Made by a program: the position numbers and the translations under genes | Assembly: GCF_002197645.1 (NCBI RefSeq) | Contig: NZ_CP021874.1 | Coordinates: 620,001 to 684,000 of the forward strand | DNA: 64,000 nt | From: Enterococcus wangshanyuanii | GTDB lineage: Bacteria; Bacillota; Bacilli; Lactobacillales; Enterococcaceae | Reading direction: 5' to 3' | Notes under the pieces: generated by a model | Database searches by the model: none | What the model was told of the DNA's origin: nothing | The model's input: the letters and a program-made list of their open reading frames with translations, nothing else | Part shown: positions 8,278-20,519 of the stretch, in pieces | How positions within the stretch are numbered: the first letter of the stretch is position 1 | Layout of the letters: every line of letters begins with the position of its first letter

Positions 8278-10524
8278 TTACAGTCTGTCGTGTGAAGTTC
8301 TAGAAATAACGTCTGCTTGTTGCTCAGGAGTTAAGTCACGGAATTTCACGGCATATCCAGATACACGGATCGTTAAGTTCGGATATTTTTCTGGATGTGC
8401 TTGTGCATCTAAAAGTAATTCATTTGTGAATACGTTAACGTTCAAGTGGTAACCACCTTTATCAAAGTAGCCGTCCATTACGTTACGTAGATTGTCGATT
8501 CTTGTTTCATCATCTTTACCTAAACCGTTAGGGTTGATTGTTTGTGTATTAGAAATACCATCCAATGCACTTGTGTATTCAAGTCTAGCAGTTGAGTTAA
8601 GTGAAGCTAAAAGACCATTTTTCTCACCTAAGAATTTTCCGTCTTGGTAACTTGGGTTAGCACCTGGTGCCAATGGTTTACCTGCACGACGGCCATCTGG
8701 TAAGTTACCAGTTGCTTTACCATAAACAACATTAGAAGTAATTGTTAATAATGATGTCGTTGGTTTCGCATTGCGGTATGTGTGTTGACGTCTGATTTGT
8801 GTCATAAAGTATTCAAGGATCCAGTTAGCCATTGCATCTGCTTCTTCATTATCGTTACCATAAGTTGGGAACTCATTTTGAGGAACATAGTCAATTGCTA
8901 AGCCATCTTCGTCACGAATTACTTGTACATTACCATGTTTGATCGCCATAACTGAGTCAGCAGCATGTGAAATCCCTGCAATACCAGTTGCGAATGTACG
9001 TTGTAAGTTACTTTCCATGAAGGCTAATTGTGCTGCTTCATATGAGTATTTATCATGCATGTAGTGAATAACATTCAATGTATTTACATATAATTCAGCT
9101 AACCAATCCATGATATCTTTGTAACGGTCGATAAATTCGTTGTAGTCTAAAGTATCGCCAGTCATTGGACGGAATTTAGGAGCAACTTGCATTTTTGTTT
9201 TTTCGTCTACCCCACCGTTGATCGCGTAAAGCACAGCTTTTGCTAAGTTTGCACGAGCGCCGAAGAATTGCATATCTTTACCCATAACTGTTGCAGACAC
9301 ACAACAAGCGATCGCACAGTCATCTGATCCCCAGTTAGCGCGTAATAGATCATCATTTTCAAATTGGATCGAAGAGCTTTGTTTTGCAATTTTAGATGCA
9401 AATGTTCTGAATCCAACTGGTAAATGAGATGAATACAATACAGTCAAGTTTGGTTCTGGTGATGGTCCCATGTTTGTTAAAGTATGCAAGATACGGAAAT
9501 CATTTTTAGTTACTAATGAACGTCCGTCTAAGCCCATACCAGCGATCGATAACGTCGCCCAGATTGGATAACCAGAGAATAATTGGTTGTATTCAGGTGT
9601 ACGGGCAAATTTAACCATACGTAGTTTCATGATCAAGTGATCGATCATTTCTTGTGCTTCAAATTCAGTGATCAATCCTGCTTCTAAATCACGTTGGATA
9701 TAGATATCTAGGAATGCAGAGATACGTCCGATAGACATTGCTGCTCCATTTTGTGATTTGATCGCACCAAGGTAACCAAAGTATAACCATTGAATTGCTT
9801 CTTTAGCATTTGCTGCTGGTTTAGAAATATCAAAACCGTAAGTTGAAGCCATTTCTTTAAGATCAGCCATTGCTCTGATTTGTTCAGAGATTTCTTCTCT
9901 TAAACGGATAACATCGTCAGTCATTACTTTGTTTCCTGTATTACTTAAGTCTTTTTTCTTCTCAGCGATCAAGAAGTCCATTCCGTATAAAGCAATACGA
10001 CGGTAATCACCGATGATACGTCCACGTCCGTAAGCATCTGGAAGACCTGTGATGATTTTGTTTTTACGAGCTGATCTCATTTCTGGTGTATAAGCATCGA
10101 AAACACCTTGGTTGTGTGTTTTTCTCCACTCAGTAAAGATTTTAGACATTTCAGCGTCTACTTCGTAACCATTTGAAGTTAGTGAGTTGTTTGCCATGTT
10201 GATACCGCCAAATGGCATGAATGCTTGTTTCAATGGTACGTCAGTTTGTAGACCTACGATTGTTTCTTCTTCTTTGATTAGATAACCAGGTTCATGAGAA
10301 GTGATTGTTGCAGGAATATTATTGTCCATGTCATACACGCCATTTTGTTCATGCTGTACTTCAAATAATTCCTGTAATTTTGTCCATAATTTGTCTGTGC
10401 TTGGTGCGATCGGTTCTAGGAAAGAGTCATCACCTGTATACTCAGTATAGTTTCTTTGAATGAAATCACGTGTATCTACTGATGTTTTCCACTTGTCGCC
10501 TTTAAAGCCTTTCCATTGCTCCAT
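8278..10524 (-). CDS. pflB: Formate acetyltransferase (pyruvate formate-lyase)
   Basis: Cleaves pyruvate with CoA into acetyl-CoA and formate during mixed-acid fermentation in the cytoplasm. The 748-residue glycyl-radical enzyme has the catalytic cysteine pair Cys407-Cys408 ([11 protein letters not shown]) and the radical-bearing Gly723 in RVSGYAVKF near the C-terminus. Both are intact, and length is normal. A strong AGGAGG precedes the ATG. A promoter is visible about 50-80 bases upstream. pflA follows. Expression is usually strong and anaerobic. A loose dyad over the -10 box is recorded separately, but I could not match it to a known regulator. Confidence 0.97.
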   Translation of the reverse strand: MEQWKGFKGDKWKTSVDTRDFIQRNYTEYTGDDSFLEPIAPSTDKLWTKLQELFEVQHEQNGVYDMDNNIPATITSHEPGYLIKEEETIVGLQTDVPLKQAFMPFGGINMANNSLTSNGYEVDAEMSKIFTEWRKTHNQGVFDAYTPEMRSARKNKIITGLPDAYGRGRIIGDYRRIALYGMDFLIAEKKKDLSNTGNKVMTDDVIRLREEISEQIRAMADLKEMASTYGFDISKPAANAKEAIQWLYFGYLGAIKSQNGAAMSIGRISAFLDIYIQRDLEAGLITEFEAQEMIDHLIMKLRMVKFARTPEYNQLFSGYPIWATLSIAGMGLDGRSLVTKNDFRILHTLTNMGPSPEPNLTVLYSSHLPVGFRTFASKIAKQSSSIQFENDDLLRANWGSDDCAIACCVSATVMGKDMQFFGARANLAKAVLYAINGGVDEKTKMQVAPKFRPMTGDTLDYNEFIDRYKDIMDWLAELYVNTLNVIHYMHDKYSYEAAQLAFMESNLQRTFATGIAGISHAADSVMAIKHGNVQVIRDEDGLAIDYVPQNEFPTYGNDNEEADAMANWILEYFMTQIRRQHTYRNAKPTTSLLTITSNVVYGKATGNLPDGRRAGKPLAPGANPSYQDGKFLGEKNGLLASLNSTARLEYTSALDGISNTQTINPNGLGKDDETRIDNLRNVMDGYFDKGGYHLNVNVFTNELLLDAQAHPEKYPNLTIRVSGYAVKFRDLTPEQQADVISRTSHDRL

Positions 10525-10575
10525 TGATGGGCCTCCTTAGTATGCTGTTGATTACTGTAACAGCTTTATGTGATT

Positions 10576-10603
10576 AGTATAACACATCGCGATTTTTATG
10601 CAA
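10576..10603 (-). promoter_or_regulatory. Promoter of pflB
   Basis: On the minus strand TTGCAT (10598-10603), a 16-bp spacer, then TATACT (10576-10581) preceded by TGT make an extended -10 promoter. An imperfect dyad TGTG-N10-CACA covers the -10. Confidence 0.6.
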
Positions 10604-10748
10604 GCCTTTCCTTATTATATTTTGAGCTAAATCGCTATTTTTTTTAATAAAATGATTATAAACGTTGATTTAAAGGCTTTTTATATTTGTGATACGTTTA
10701 ACGAACTAGAATTAGTTTTATATAAAAAGTAAGAAATCTGTAATATAA

Positions 10749-10782
10749 AAAACCGAAACTGTACTAATACAGTTTCGGTTTT
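10749..10782 (-). terminator. Terminator of parC
   Basis: A perfect 15-bp stem (AAAACCGAAACTGTA at 10749-10763 with its complement at 10768-10782) and a 4-base loop, followed by T-rich sequence on the minus strand. Confidence 0.85.
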
Positions 10783-10809
10783 CCTCTAATTCTATAGAAC
10801 AGACTTAGC

Positions 10810-13275
10810 TTATTCAGCCTCTTCTTTTTCAGGTAACTCTGCAGTATGCATCTCATGGACTTCTAGGATTTCGCCATCTTGTTTCTCATCCAATATAAAT
10901 GAACCATTAGAAGTTCTGTCATTAATTGGGTACGTTTGAGAATCGATCGTATATTGTTTGCCACTTTGAGTGGTTACTAAAAGCTCTAAAGAGCTGCTTT
11001 CTGACATAAAGCTCACACGATGTGGATTTTTCTTTAATTCCCTTAAGACCATCAGTCCTCGTTTGGCTCTACCTAACTGGGTGAGTTCTTGTGCATGCAT
11101 TCGCTTGATACTTCCTCGCTGTGTTAAGATCACAACAGGCGTATCTCCTTCTTGATAAACTAATAGGCCGTTGACCACATAATCTTGGTCTTTTAAGTTC
11201 ATCGCTTTTACCCCTGCAGCTTTTGCTCCGACGACTGGGACTTCTTCTAATGGATAACGAAGGCCAAATCCTCGATGACTCACCAAAAAGACATCCAAGA
11301 GCTTTTGCTCATTCGTCAGATAAACATTGACGATTTCGTCCGTATCAGATTTTAGCTTCATACAATTTGTTGGCCGACTCTTATAGGTTCTCCAAGGTTC
11401 AAAATCGGTCATTTTTGTTTGTTTGACCATACCTTCTTTTGTCATGAAGACAAATGTTTTTGTCGGTGACAGTTCTTTATAGGTATAAACAGCAATGATC
11501 GACTCATCTATAGACAGATTTAAAATCGTCTGAGAAATGTGCTCGCCGATTTCTTTCCATTTTAGATCTGGTAATTCATGAACTGGACGGTAGATCACAT
11601 TTGCCTTATTCGTGATCAATAAAAGATGATCCAAGGTGTTGACTTCTCCTGTATAAAGTAAAAAGTCCCCTTCCTTCATTCCAATTTCTTCTGGCTTGGA
11701 AGCACTATAAGAACGTAAACTGCTCCGTTTAATATATCCTTCATGCGTAACAGTCACTACTACATCTTCTTGAGCAACCAATACTTGTGTATCGATCTTG
11801 ATCTCTTGGATCTCATTTTCGATTTGAGTCAAACGTGCATTTCCATATTGCTTTTTGACCTCACGAAGCTCCTTTTTCATGACGTTGAACAATTCTTTTT
11901 CATCATTCAAAATCGTTGTCAATTCTGCGACTTGACGGCTAAGTTCATCTGCTTCTTTTTCAAGCTGCGTAATGTCCGTGTTCGTCAAACGATACAATTG
12001 TAGAGTCACGATCGCTTCCGCTTGTGCTTCTGTGAATGCATATTCTTTTACTAAGTTATTTTTTGCATCTTTCTTATCTTTTGATGCACGAATTGTTTCA
12101 ATGACCTGATCAAGGATCGATAACGCTTTGATCAAACCAGACACGATATGCTGGCGGGCTTGAGCTTTATCCAATTCAAACTGGCTGCGGTTTGTGATCA
12201 CTTCTTTACGGTGTGCAACATAGCTGTCTAAAATACGTTTAAGGCCAACTTGATGCGGTGTCATATTATCGATAGCAACCATATTGAAATTGTAATTGAT
12301 TTGCAATTCAGTATTTTTGAAAAGATAGTTCAAAATTCCTTCAGCGTTAGTATCTTTTTTCAATTCGATAGCGATCTGTAGCCCTGTTCGGTCACTTTCG
12401 TCACGAACTTCGGCGATCCCCTCGATTTTTTTATTCAAACGAACTTCATCGATTTTTTTCACTAGAGTTGCTTTATTCACTTCATAAGGAATTTCAGTAA
12501 CGATGATCTGTTGTTTGCCGCCTTTTAATGGTTCGATTTTAGTTTTTGAACGAAGGATCACTTTTCCCCGCCCAGTTTCATAAGCTTTCTTGATTTCTTC
12601 TTTCCCCTGCAGGATACCTCCTGTCGGAAAATCAGGACCTGGAATAAATTCCATTAATTTATCTAAGGAAGCATTTGGGTGATCGATCAGATAGATCGTT
12701 CCATCTATGATCTCGGCTAAGTTATGTGTCGGTATTTCTGTTGCATAACCTGCTGAGATCCCTGTTGAGCCATTGACTAATAGATTCGGATATTTTGCTG
12801 GTAGAACAGTTGGTTCCTTTTCTGTATCATCAAAGTTCCAAACAAAGTCTACGGTGTCTTTTTCGATATCTTTCAGCATTTCTCCACTTAATTCAGATAA
12901 GCGTGCTTCGGTATAACGCATAGCAGCTGGCGGATCACCATCCATACTACCATTATTTCCGTGCATTTCGATCAAAACTTCACGAAGCTTCCAGTCTTGA
13001 CTTAAACGAACCATTGCTTCGTAAATACTACTGTCTCCATGGGGGTGATAATTCCCCATGATATTTCCGACAGACTTGGCTGATTTTCTAAAACTTTTTT
13101 CAAATGTATTGCCATCTTTGTTCATGGAAAATAAAATTCTGCGCTGAACTGGTTTTAATCCATCACGAATATCTGGCAGGGCACGCTCTTGAATGATATA
13201 TTTGGAATATCTTCCAAAACGATCGCCCATTACTTCTTCAAGAGTTAGCTCTTGAACTTCTTGGCGTTTTTCCAC
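10810..13275 (-). CDS. parC: DNA topoisomerase IV subunit A
   Basis: DNA-cleaving subunit of topoisomerase IV, which decatenates daughter chromosomes with ParE. The winged-helix domain has the active-site tyrosine in AAMRYTEARL. The quinolone-determining region reads HPHGDSSIYEAM, so both classical resistance positions (Ser after Asp, then Glu four later) look wild type. A beta-propeller C-terminal domain follows. Start is uncertain. AGGGAG at 13284-13289 is eight bases from the GTG at 13275 (chosen), only two from an in-frame ATG at 13281, and overlaps the GTG at 13284. The gene follows parE by about a dozen bases, so translation is probably coupled. The order parE-parC separates it from gyrBA. 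Confidence 0.95.
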   Translation of the reverse strand: MEKRQEVQELTLEEVMGDRFGRYSKYIIQERALPDIRDGLKPVQRRILFSMNKDGNTFEKSFRKSAKSVGNIMGNYHPHGDSSIYEAMVRLSQDWKLREVLIEMHGNNGSMDGDPPAAMRYTEARLSELSGEMLKDIEKDTVDFVWNFDDTEKEPTVLPAKYPNLLVNGSTGISAGYATEIPTHNLAEIIDGTIYLIDHPNASLDKLMEFIPGPDFPTGGILQGKEEIKKAYETGRGKVILRSKTKIEPLKGGKQQIIVTEIPYEVNKATLVKKIDEVRLNKKIEGIAEVRDESDRTGLQIAIELKKDTNAEGILNYLFKNTELQINYNFNMVAIDNMTPHQVGLKRILDSYVAHRKEVITNRSQFELDKAQARQHIVSGLIKALSILDQVIETIRASKDKKDAKNNLVKEYAFTEAQAEAIVTLQLYRLTNTDITQLEKEADELSRQVAELTTILNDEKELFNVMKKELREVKKQYGNARLTQIENEIQEIKIDTQVLVAQEDVVVTVTHEGYIKRSSLRSYSASKPEEIGMKEGDFLLYTGEVNTLDHLLLITNKANVIYRPVHELPDLKWKEIGEHISQTILNLSIDESIIAVYTYKELSPTKTFVFMTKEGMVKQTKMTDFEPWRTYKSRPTNCMKLKSDTDEIVNVYLTNEQKLLDVFLVSHRGFGLRYPLEEVPVVGAKAAGVKAMNLKDQDYVVNGLLVYQEGDTPVVILTQRGSIKRMHAQELTQLGRAKRGLMVLRELKKNPHRVSFMSESSSLELLVTTQSGKQYTIDSQTYPINDRTSNGSFILDEKQDGEILEVHEMHTAELPEKEEAE

Positions 13276-13287
13276 ATTCATCACTCC

Positions 13288-15410
<2,123 letters not shown>

Positions 15411-15428
15411 TAATACTCTAAAAACTCT

Positions 15429-15470
15429 CAAAAAAAAAGAGCTTTCCTATTCGGTAACTCTTTCTTAAGA
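15429..15470 (-). terminator. Probable terminator of the CoA-binding protein gene
   Basis: On the minus strand an AAAGAG...CTCTTT hairpin with interior mismatches is followed by a run of eight T. It lies just after the stop at 15481. Confidence 0.6.
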
Positions 15471-15480
15471 TCATTTGTGC

Positions 15481-15906
15481 TTATTTCGGCATTTTAGCGA
15501 GTTCGATCTTAATGCAACGATTCATTATGATAGCATTTCTTCCCGCTTTTTTCAATAATTCCGCCGCTTCTTCACTTTCTAGCCCTAGTTGTGCCCAAAA
15601 AACTGTCGCATTTGTTTCTAAAAAGTCACGGGCAACTTCTGGTAAGAATTCACTCCTGCGGAAAATATCGACAATATCGATTTGGCCTGGAATATCCTGA
15701 AGTTTTTCATATACGTGTTCGCCAAGAATTTCTTGTCCTGCTAAAACTGGATTAACCGGGATGATTTCATATCCATATTCCTGCAGTAACTCTGCAATCT
15801 GATAGCTTGTTCTGTCCGGCTTATTACTTAAACCGACAACTGCGATTCGTTTCGCTTCTTTCAAATAAGTAAAAATTTGTTCTTGTGATGGATTTTCTAC
15901 AGACAT
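15481..15906 (-). CDS. CoA-binding domain protein (YccU-like)
   Basis: A 141-residue single-domain Rossmann protein of the CoA_binding_2 family. It resembles the CoA-binding domain of succinyl-CoA synthetase but lacks any catalytic partner domain. Family features visible are KRIAVVGLSNKPDRTSYQIA near the N-terminus, IIPVNPV, and the C-terminal NRCIKIE. Cellular role is not established. I moved the start to the ATG at 15906 (MSVENPSQ) because GAGAGG lies nine bases before it and abuts the upstream in-frame ATG at 15915. It sits upstream of parE on the same strand, but a terminator and a promoter separate the two. Confidence 0.8.
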   Translation of the reverse strand: MSVENPSQEQIFTYLKEAKRIAVVGLSNKPDRTSYQIAELLQEYGYEIIPVNPVLAGQEILGEHVYEKLQDIPGQIDIVDIFRRSEFLPEVARDFLETNATVFWAQLGLESEEAAELLKKAGRNAIIMNRCIKIELAKMPK

Positions 15907-15963
15907 CTTTGTCATCCTCTCTTAAATTGCCTTACTTTTTATTATACAACGAATAGTTAATTA

Positions 15964-15992
15964 TTGTTAGCTGTTTCTATTCATGATAAAAT
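15964..15992 (+). promoter_or_regulatory. Promoter of plsY
   Basis: TTGTTA (15964-15969), 17-bp spacer and TAAAAT (15987-15992) lie about 30 bases upstream of the plsY start. Confidence 0.6.
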
Positions 15993-16024
15993 ATAGGCTA
16001 GCTTGAACAGAAAGAGGTCACTTG

Positions 16025-16657
16025 ATGAAATTTATAGTATTATTGATCATTGCCTATTTATTAGGATCGATTCCGTCTGGTGTTTGGATCGGAAAACTTT
16101 TTTTTAAAAAAGATATTCGTCTTTTCGGCAGCGGCAACACTGGAACGACCAATACGTTTAGAGTATTAGGGAAAAAAGCTGGAATCACTGTTTTATTGAT
16201 GGATATTTTAAAGGGAACTTTAGCAACTAGTTTACCACTCTTATTTTCTTTGAATGTCAATCCGTTGGTTTTCGGTGTAGCAGCTGTATTAGGACACACA
16301 TTTCCAGTTTTTGCGAATTTTAAAGGTGGCAAAGCTGTTGCAACAAGCGCGGGAATGATTTTAGCCTATAGTCCAACATTTTTTGTTTATTCTGCATTGA
16401 TTTTTATTATTACATTGTATATTACCAGCATGGTAAGTTTGACTAGTATGGTTAGTGCTGTGTTGATTACATTATCAACGATCATTATTCCTTTCGCGAT
16501 TCCACAGATTTTGCCAAGATTTGACTGGTTGCTGACTTTGATCGCTGTGGCATTGACGATTTTTATTTTTGTCCGTCATAAAGACAACATCAAACGAATC
16601 AAAGATGGAACAGAAAGCCGTGTATCCTTTGGATTAGGCGCAAAAAATAATAAATAA
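16025..16657 (+). CDS. plsY: Glycerol-3-phosphate acyltransferase (acyl-phosphate type)
   Basis: Polytopic membrane enzyme that transfers an acyl group from acyl-phosphate to glycerol-3-phosphate, the first step of phospholipid synthesis with PlsX. The 210-residue protein has about five transmembrane segments and the three conserved PlsY motifs: [27 protein letters not shown], and [19 protein letters not shown]. The ATG at 16025 has AGAGGT six bases upstream. An in-frame TTG at 16022 is too close to that site. It is divergent from the CoA-binding gene and monocistronic, ending in a bidirectional terminator. Confidence 0.95.
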   Translation: MKFIVLLIIAYLLGSIPSGVWIGKLFFKKDIRLFGSGNTGTTNTFRVLGKKAGITVLLMDILKGTLATSLPLLFSLNVNPLVFGVAAVLGHTFPVFANFKGGKAVATSAGMILAYSPTFFVYSALIFIITLYITSMVSLTSMVSAVLITLSTIIIPFAIPQILPRFDWLLTLIAVALTIFIFVRHKDNIKRIKDGTESRVSFGLGAKNNK

Positions 16658-16709
16658 GAAAAAAGCCAAGGATCGAGCATATTTGATGTTCGTCATTGGC
16701 TTTTTTCTT
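16656..16709. terminator. Bidirectional terminator between plsY and the aldose epimerase gene
   Basis: A 14-bp stem AAGAAAAAAGCCAA/TTGGCTTTTTTCTT encloses an inner CGAGCAT/ATGTTCG stem. A and T runs flank it, so it serves both convergent genes. Confidence 0.85.
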
Positions 16710-16710
16710 A

Positions 16711-17586
16711 TTATTTGGCTGTTAGTGTATAGTGTGTTTTAAATATACCTGAGCTGTCAATCTGATTGATGCCGATTTTATCAATCAGATTCCCGGTCGC
16801 ATCTACACCATCTGCAATTCCGCACCATGGCTCGATACAGACGAATGGGGCATCCTTTGGATAAGGAGACCAAAAGCCGACATAAGGCATGTCAGTATAG
16901 CTTAAACTAATGCTGTGAGGACTTTCATCCGTTGCGATCGTAAAAGTATTGACGCCTTTTGTTTCAAAAATAATGGCATCGTCTTTAAATAACTCTCTAC
17001 GTAGGTCTAAACTAGTATTCGTTTGACCTAATGTTTTGTGCGCAAAGTCAGCATATGGGCCGCTTAAAGGAATTTGAATCCGTGATTTTTGTGGTGAGAA
17101 GCCTAAATAGTAATCATCAAATGTCAAGTTCTTTTCTAAAGGCACATTAAAAGCTGGGTGACCGCCAATGGCAAAATACATTTCTTCTTTTCCAGTATTT
17201 TCAACTTGGTAATTTACAGTAAGATTGTTTTCTTCTAAAACGTACGAAAGAATCAATTCAAAATCAAAAGGATAAATTTTCTTCGTTTCTGCTGAACTTT
17301 TAAGCGATAAAGAGACTAATTCTGCGCCATGCTCGATCACTTCGAAGACTTGATCTCGCGCAAACCCATGCTGCCCCATTGGATAAGTCTTGCCCGCATA
17401 CGTATATCGATCATCTTTCAACCTTCCGACAAAAGGGAAAAGAACAGGTGCATGACGTCCCCAAAACGCTGGGTCTCCGTTCCAAATATACTCAATATCA
17501 TTTTCCTTAGATTTTAAACTAATTAATTCCGCTCCGTCTTCTGCGATCGTTGCGATCAAAAATTCATTTTCAATTTGTACAGTCAT
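16711..17586 (-). CDS. Aldose 1-epimerase family protein (LacX-like)
   Basis: A 291-residue beta-sandwich protein of the galactose mutarotase family, which interconverts alpha and beta anomers of hexoses or hexose phosphates. Family features are FWGRHAPVLFPFVGRLKDD near residue 42, QHGFARDQVFEV with the catalytic-type histidine near 74, GGHPAFNVPL with a second histidine near 146, and a C-terminal glutamate in FVCIEPWCG. The pattern is closest to the LacX/YeaD subgroup rather than GalM proper, so the substrate is unknown. It lies 15 bases downstream of codY and could be co-transcribed with it. Confidence 0.82.
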   Translation of the reverse strand: MTVQIENEFLIATIAEDGAELISLKSKENDIEYIWNGDPAFWGRHAPVLFPFVGRLKDDRYTYAGKTYPMGQHGFARDQVFEVIEHGAELVSLSLKSSAETKKIYPFDFELILSYVLEENNLTVNYQVENTGKEEMYFAIGGHPAFNVPLEKNLTFDDYYLGFSPQKSRIQIPLSGPYADFAHKTLGQTNTSLDLRRELFKDDAIIFETKGVNTFTIATDESPHSISLSYTDMPYVGFWSPYPKDAPFVCIEPWCGIADGVDATGNLIDKIGINQIDSSGIFKTHYTLTAK

Positions 17587-17601
17587 TTGTCATGCCCCCT
17601 G

Positions 17602-18390
17602 CTAGTTTTCTTTTTCGAGTTCTTTCATGAACTGTTTATTCAAGACTTTCAAGTAAGTCCCCTTCATCCCTAACGAACGAGATTCGATGATACCTGCAGA
17701 TTCTAATTTTCTCAATGCATTGACGATCACTGAGCGCGTGATTCCGATTTCATCTGCAATACTTGATGCTGTTAAACGTCCTTCTTCCCCGTCTAACGCT
17801 TTAAAAATCGCATGAACAGCCTTCAGCTCACTATAAGATAATGTGTTGATGGCCATCTGGACAGCAGTTGCACTGCGGACACTTGCTTCGATCGATCTAG
17901 ACTGTTGATACAAGATCTGCATACCAACTACGGTCGCACTATATTCAGCTAGAACTAGATCCTCATCATCAAAAGACTGTTCCACTCTCGCTAAAATGAT
18001 TGTACCCAAACGTTCGCCCGCTCCAAACATCGGCACGATCGTTGTCAAGCCAAACGGATATTTTTCGCGCCATTCCACAGGAAACGCAGTCAGATCACTG
18101 GTAATGGAAATGTTCGCTTCGGTTTTTGCTAAATTATCCGCTGCATCTGTATAGCTTTGAGGAAAGCGTTTTTCTTCAAACATATGTTTAACACGTGCAT
18201 TGTTCACATCTAACTTTTCATTATACCCTAGCAGTACACCCTCACTGCTGATGATGTAAGCATTGCTGTCTAATACATCCCCCAAAATCATAGCCATTTT
18301 GTCATAAGGCAAATCAGCTTTTTGATCAAATGTATTTTTTTGCTGTAATAATTTGTTGATTTGACGCGTTTTTTCTAATAAAGTAGTCAT
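17602..18390 (-). CDS. codY: GTP- and branched-chain amino acid-sensing transcriptional repressor CodY
   Basis: Global regulator of nutrient limitation in low-GC Gram-positives. The N-terminal GAF domain (about residues 1-155) binds isoleucine/leucine/valine. The C-terminal winged helix-turn-helix is at about 206-236 (ASSIADEIGITRSVIVNALR). Length of 262 aa is standard. AGGAGG precedes the ATG. It is the last gene of the classical xerC-hslV-hslU-codY cluster, with 78 bases between hslU and codY and no terminator there, so it is probably co-transcribed. A branched-chain permease pair (azlCD) elsewhere in the window is the kind of target CodY often controls. Confidence 0.97.
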   Translation of the reverse strand: MTTLLEKTRQINKLLQQKNTFDQKADLPYDKMAMILGDVLDSNAYIISSEGVLLGYNEKLDVNNARVKHMFEEKRFPQSYTDAADNLAKTEANISITSDLTAFPVEWREKYPFGLTTIVPMFGAGERLGTIILARVEQSFDDEDLVLAEYSATVVGMQILYQQSRSIEASVRSATAVQMAINTLSYSELKAVHAIFKALDGEEGRLTASSIADEIGITRSVIVNALRKLESAGIIESRSLGMKGTYLKVLNKQFMKELEKEN

Positions 18391-18468
18391 TTTTACTCCT
18401 CCTAATTTAAAGACTATCTAGCTTTGTTTGGTATTCGATCGAAAAAATGCCATAATGCATTATTCGTA

Positions 18469-19872
18469 CTAAAGAATATAGCGGCTTAAGTCTTCATTTT
18501 GAACAATGCTGTTTAGTTTTTCATTCACATATGCTTCTGTGATCGTAATTTCACCCATTTGCATGTCTGGTGCTTCAAACAACAGATCTTCTAAAAGACG
18601 CTCCAAAATCGTATGCAGACGACGTGCCCCAATATTGTCCGTGTCTCGATTGACATCAAAAGCGATATCAGCAATACGTTCAATTGATTCTTTAGTAAAA
18701 ATGACTGTTACATTTTCTGTTCCGATCAATGCTATATATTGTTTGATTAATGCGTTGTTTGGTTCAGTTAGAATCTTCACGAAGTCTTCAGCAGTCAAAT
18801 CATCTAATTCTACACGAATTGGAAAACGACCTTGTAGTTCTGGGATCAAATCACTGGGTTTCGACAAATGGAATGCACCTGATGCGATAAACAAAATATG
18901 ATCTGTTTGGATCGTTCCGTATTTTGTATTGACTTGTGAGCCTTCAACGATCGGTAGAATATCGCGTTGCACCCCTTCACGTGACACTTCTCCAGAGTTT
19001 TGTTGACTTTTTGAAGTAATCTTATCGAATTCATCAATAAAGATGATGCCGCTACTTTCTGCTAAACGAATGGCTTCGCTATGAATATCCGCTTCTTTAA
19101 CGATTTTAGCTGATTCTTCTTTTACTAAGAGTTCCTGTGCTTCTTTTACAGTGACCGTACGCTCTATTTTTTTCTTTGGTGACAATGCGCCTAGTGTTTC
19201 GTTTAGATCGATTCCCATTTGTTCCATCCCAGCGTTCATCGCCGGCATATTTTTCTTAGGTTCATCGATTTCGATCGTGACTTCACGATTATTCAACAGT
19301 CCTTTTTCTAACTGCTCAAGAACAGTTTTTCGATTGACCTTGATTTCTTCCGTCACTTCTTCTTGGGATTCTTGCGGTTGTTGGGCTGCGGAAAACATTT
19401 GCATCATTTGTTCAAATTGATTAGTTGATGTTTGCTTCTGCTCTTTTTTGATTCCAGGAACCAAAACTTTTACCAGACGATTATTCGCTTTCTTTAACGC
19501 TTGAGAATATACTCTACTATACTGCTGCTTTTCAACGATTTGAATCGCATTTTCTACTAAGTCACGCACCATCGATTCAACGTCACGGCCAACATAACCG
19601 ACTTCGGTGAATTTAGTTGCTTCAACTTTGATAAATGGCGCGTTGACGATCTTAGCTAAACGTCGAGCAATTTCAGTCTTACCCACTCCTGTAGGACCGA
19701 TCATCAACATATTTTTAGGTGTGATATCCTGCTGCATTTTTTCATCAAGCTGCAGACGTCTGTATCTATTTCTTAAGGCAACAGCGACAGATTTTTTAGC
19801 CGTCTCTTGTCCAATGATATATTCATCTAATTCCTTGACGATTTCTCTAGGTGTTTTATTCAATTCATTCAT
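18469..19872 (-). CDS. hslU: ATP-dependent protease ATPase subunit HslU (ClpY)
   Basis: AAA+ unfoldase that feeds substrates to the HslV peptidase. The 467-residue protein has Walker A GPTGVGKT at residues 59-66, an inserted intermediate domain of variable sequence (about 110-230, with a Gln-rich stretch), Walker [11 protein letters not shown], and sensor and C-terminal AAA+ elements with the conserved C-terminal tail LSRYIL. I chose the ATG at 19872 ([10 protein letters not shown]): GGAGG is nine bases upstream, while the longer ATG at 19881 directly abuts it. hslV ends 16 bases upstream, indicating co-translation. Confidence 0.96.
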   Translation of the reverse strand: MNELNKTPREIVKELDEYIIGQETAKKSVAVALRNRYRRLQLDEKMQQDITPKNMLMIGPTGVGKTEIARRLAKIVNAPFIKVEATKFTEVGYVGRDVESMVRDLVENAIQIVEKQQYSRVYSQALKKANNRLVKVLVPGIKKEQKQTSTNQFEQMMQMFSAAQQPQESQEEVTEEIKVNRKTVLEQLEKGLLNNREVTIEIDEPKKNMPAMNAGMEQMGIDLNETLGALSPKKKIERTVTVKEAQELLVKEESAKIVKEADIHSEAIRLAESSGIIFIDEFDKITSKSQQNSGEVSREGVQRDILPIVEGSQVNTKYGTIQTDHILFIASGAFHLSKPSDLIPELQGRFPIRVELDDLTAEDFVKILTEPNNALIKQYIALIGTENVTVIFTKESIERIADIAFDVNRDTDNIGARRLHTILERLLEDLLFEAPDMQMGEITITEAYVNEKLNSIVQNEDLSRYIL

Positions 19873-19888
19873 AGCTAGCATCCTCCAT

Positions 19889-20437
19889 CTATAATTCTTC
19901 TACGATAATATTGTGGTTTGTAAAAACGCAGATGTCTGCTGCTATATTCAACGCATTTTCCGCAATACTTTTAGCAGACATATCTTTATCGCCATAATGT
20001 TTCATTGCTCTTGCTGCTGAAAGCGCGAAGTTGCCGCCTGAACCAATAGCTAAAATGCCATCGTCCGGCGTAATGACTTCTCCTGTTCCGGAGACTAAAA
20101 GCATTTCTTTTTTGTTCATGACGATCAACATTGCCTCTAACTTTTGCATAGACTGCTGCGTACGCCATTCCTGAGCAAGTTCAACAGCTGCTCGAGTAAG
20201 GTTGCCATTGTATTCGTTTAATTTGCCTTCAAATTTTTCTTCTAAGGTAAATGCATCTGCAACACTGCCGGCAAAACCGACAACGACTTCATCATTATAA
20301 ATTCTGCGAACTTTTTTAGCTGTTCCTTTCATCACGACAGATTCACCCATCGTCACTTGACCGTCTCCAGCCATCGCAAATTTTCCATCTTTTTCAACTG
20401 CACAAATCGTTGTTGAGTGAAATTGTGATTCAACCAT
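19889..20437 (-). CDS. hslV: ATP-dependent protease peptidase subunit HslV (ClpQ)
   Basis: Proteasome-like N-terminal nucleophile peptidase that forms the HslUV complex. After a short propeptide the sequence FHSTTICAV presents a threonine nucleophile. Bacillus subtilis ClpQ is known to use serine, so this one is the Thr type. The [13 protein letters not shown] motif lies near residue 130. Length is 182 aa. TAGGAGGA precedes the ATG. It is followed by hslU and preceded by xerC, the conserved order in Bacilli. Confidence 0.96.
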   Translation of the reverse strand: MVESQFHSTTICAVEKDGKFAMAGDGQVTMGESVVMKGTAKKVRRIYNDEVVVGFAGSVADAFTLEEKFEGKLNEYNGNLTRAAVELAQEWRTQQSMQKLEAMLIVMNKKEMLLVSGTGEVITPDDGILAIGSGGNFALSAARAMKHYGDKDMSAKSIAENALNIAADICVFTNHNIIVEEL

Positions 20438-20519
20438 TCTAATTCCTCCTAAATCAAAAGCTCATAAGCTTTCGTTCGTAGTATAAATTCGTACCTATAA
20501 AATCTGCTAATGTTTTTTT

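Noticed and set aside
10564..10590. Possible Rex or FNR operator at the pflB promoter
   Set aside because: TGTG-N10-CACA covers the -10, but the spacing is two bases longer than the Rex pattern TGTGA-N6-TCACA and the flanks do not fit. Only a loose dyad remains.
18506..18901. 131-residue plus-strand ORF
   Set aside because: Shadow of hslU on the opposite strand with low-complexity basic/serine composition.
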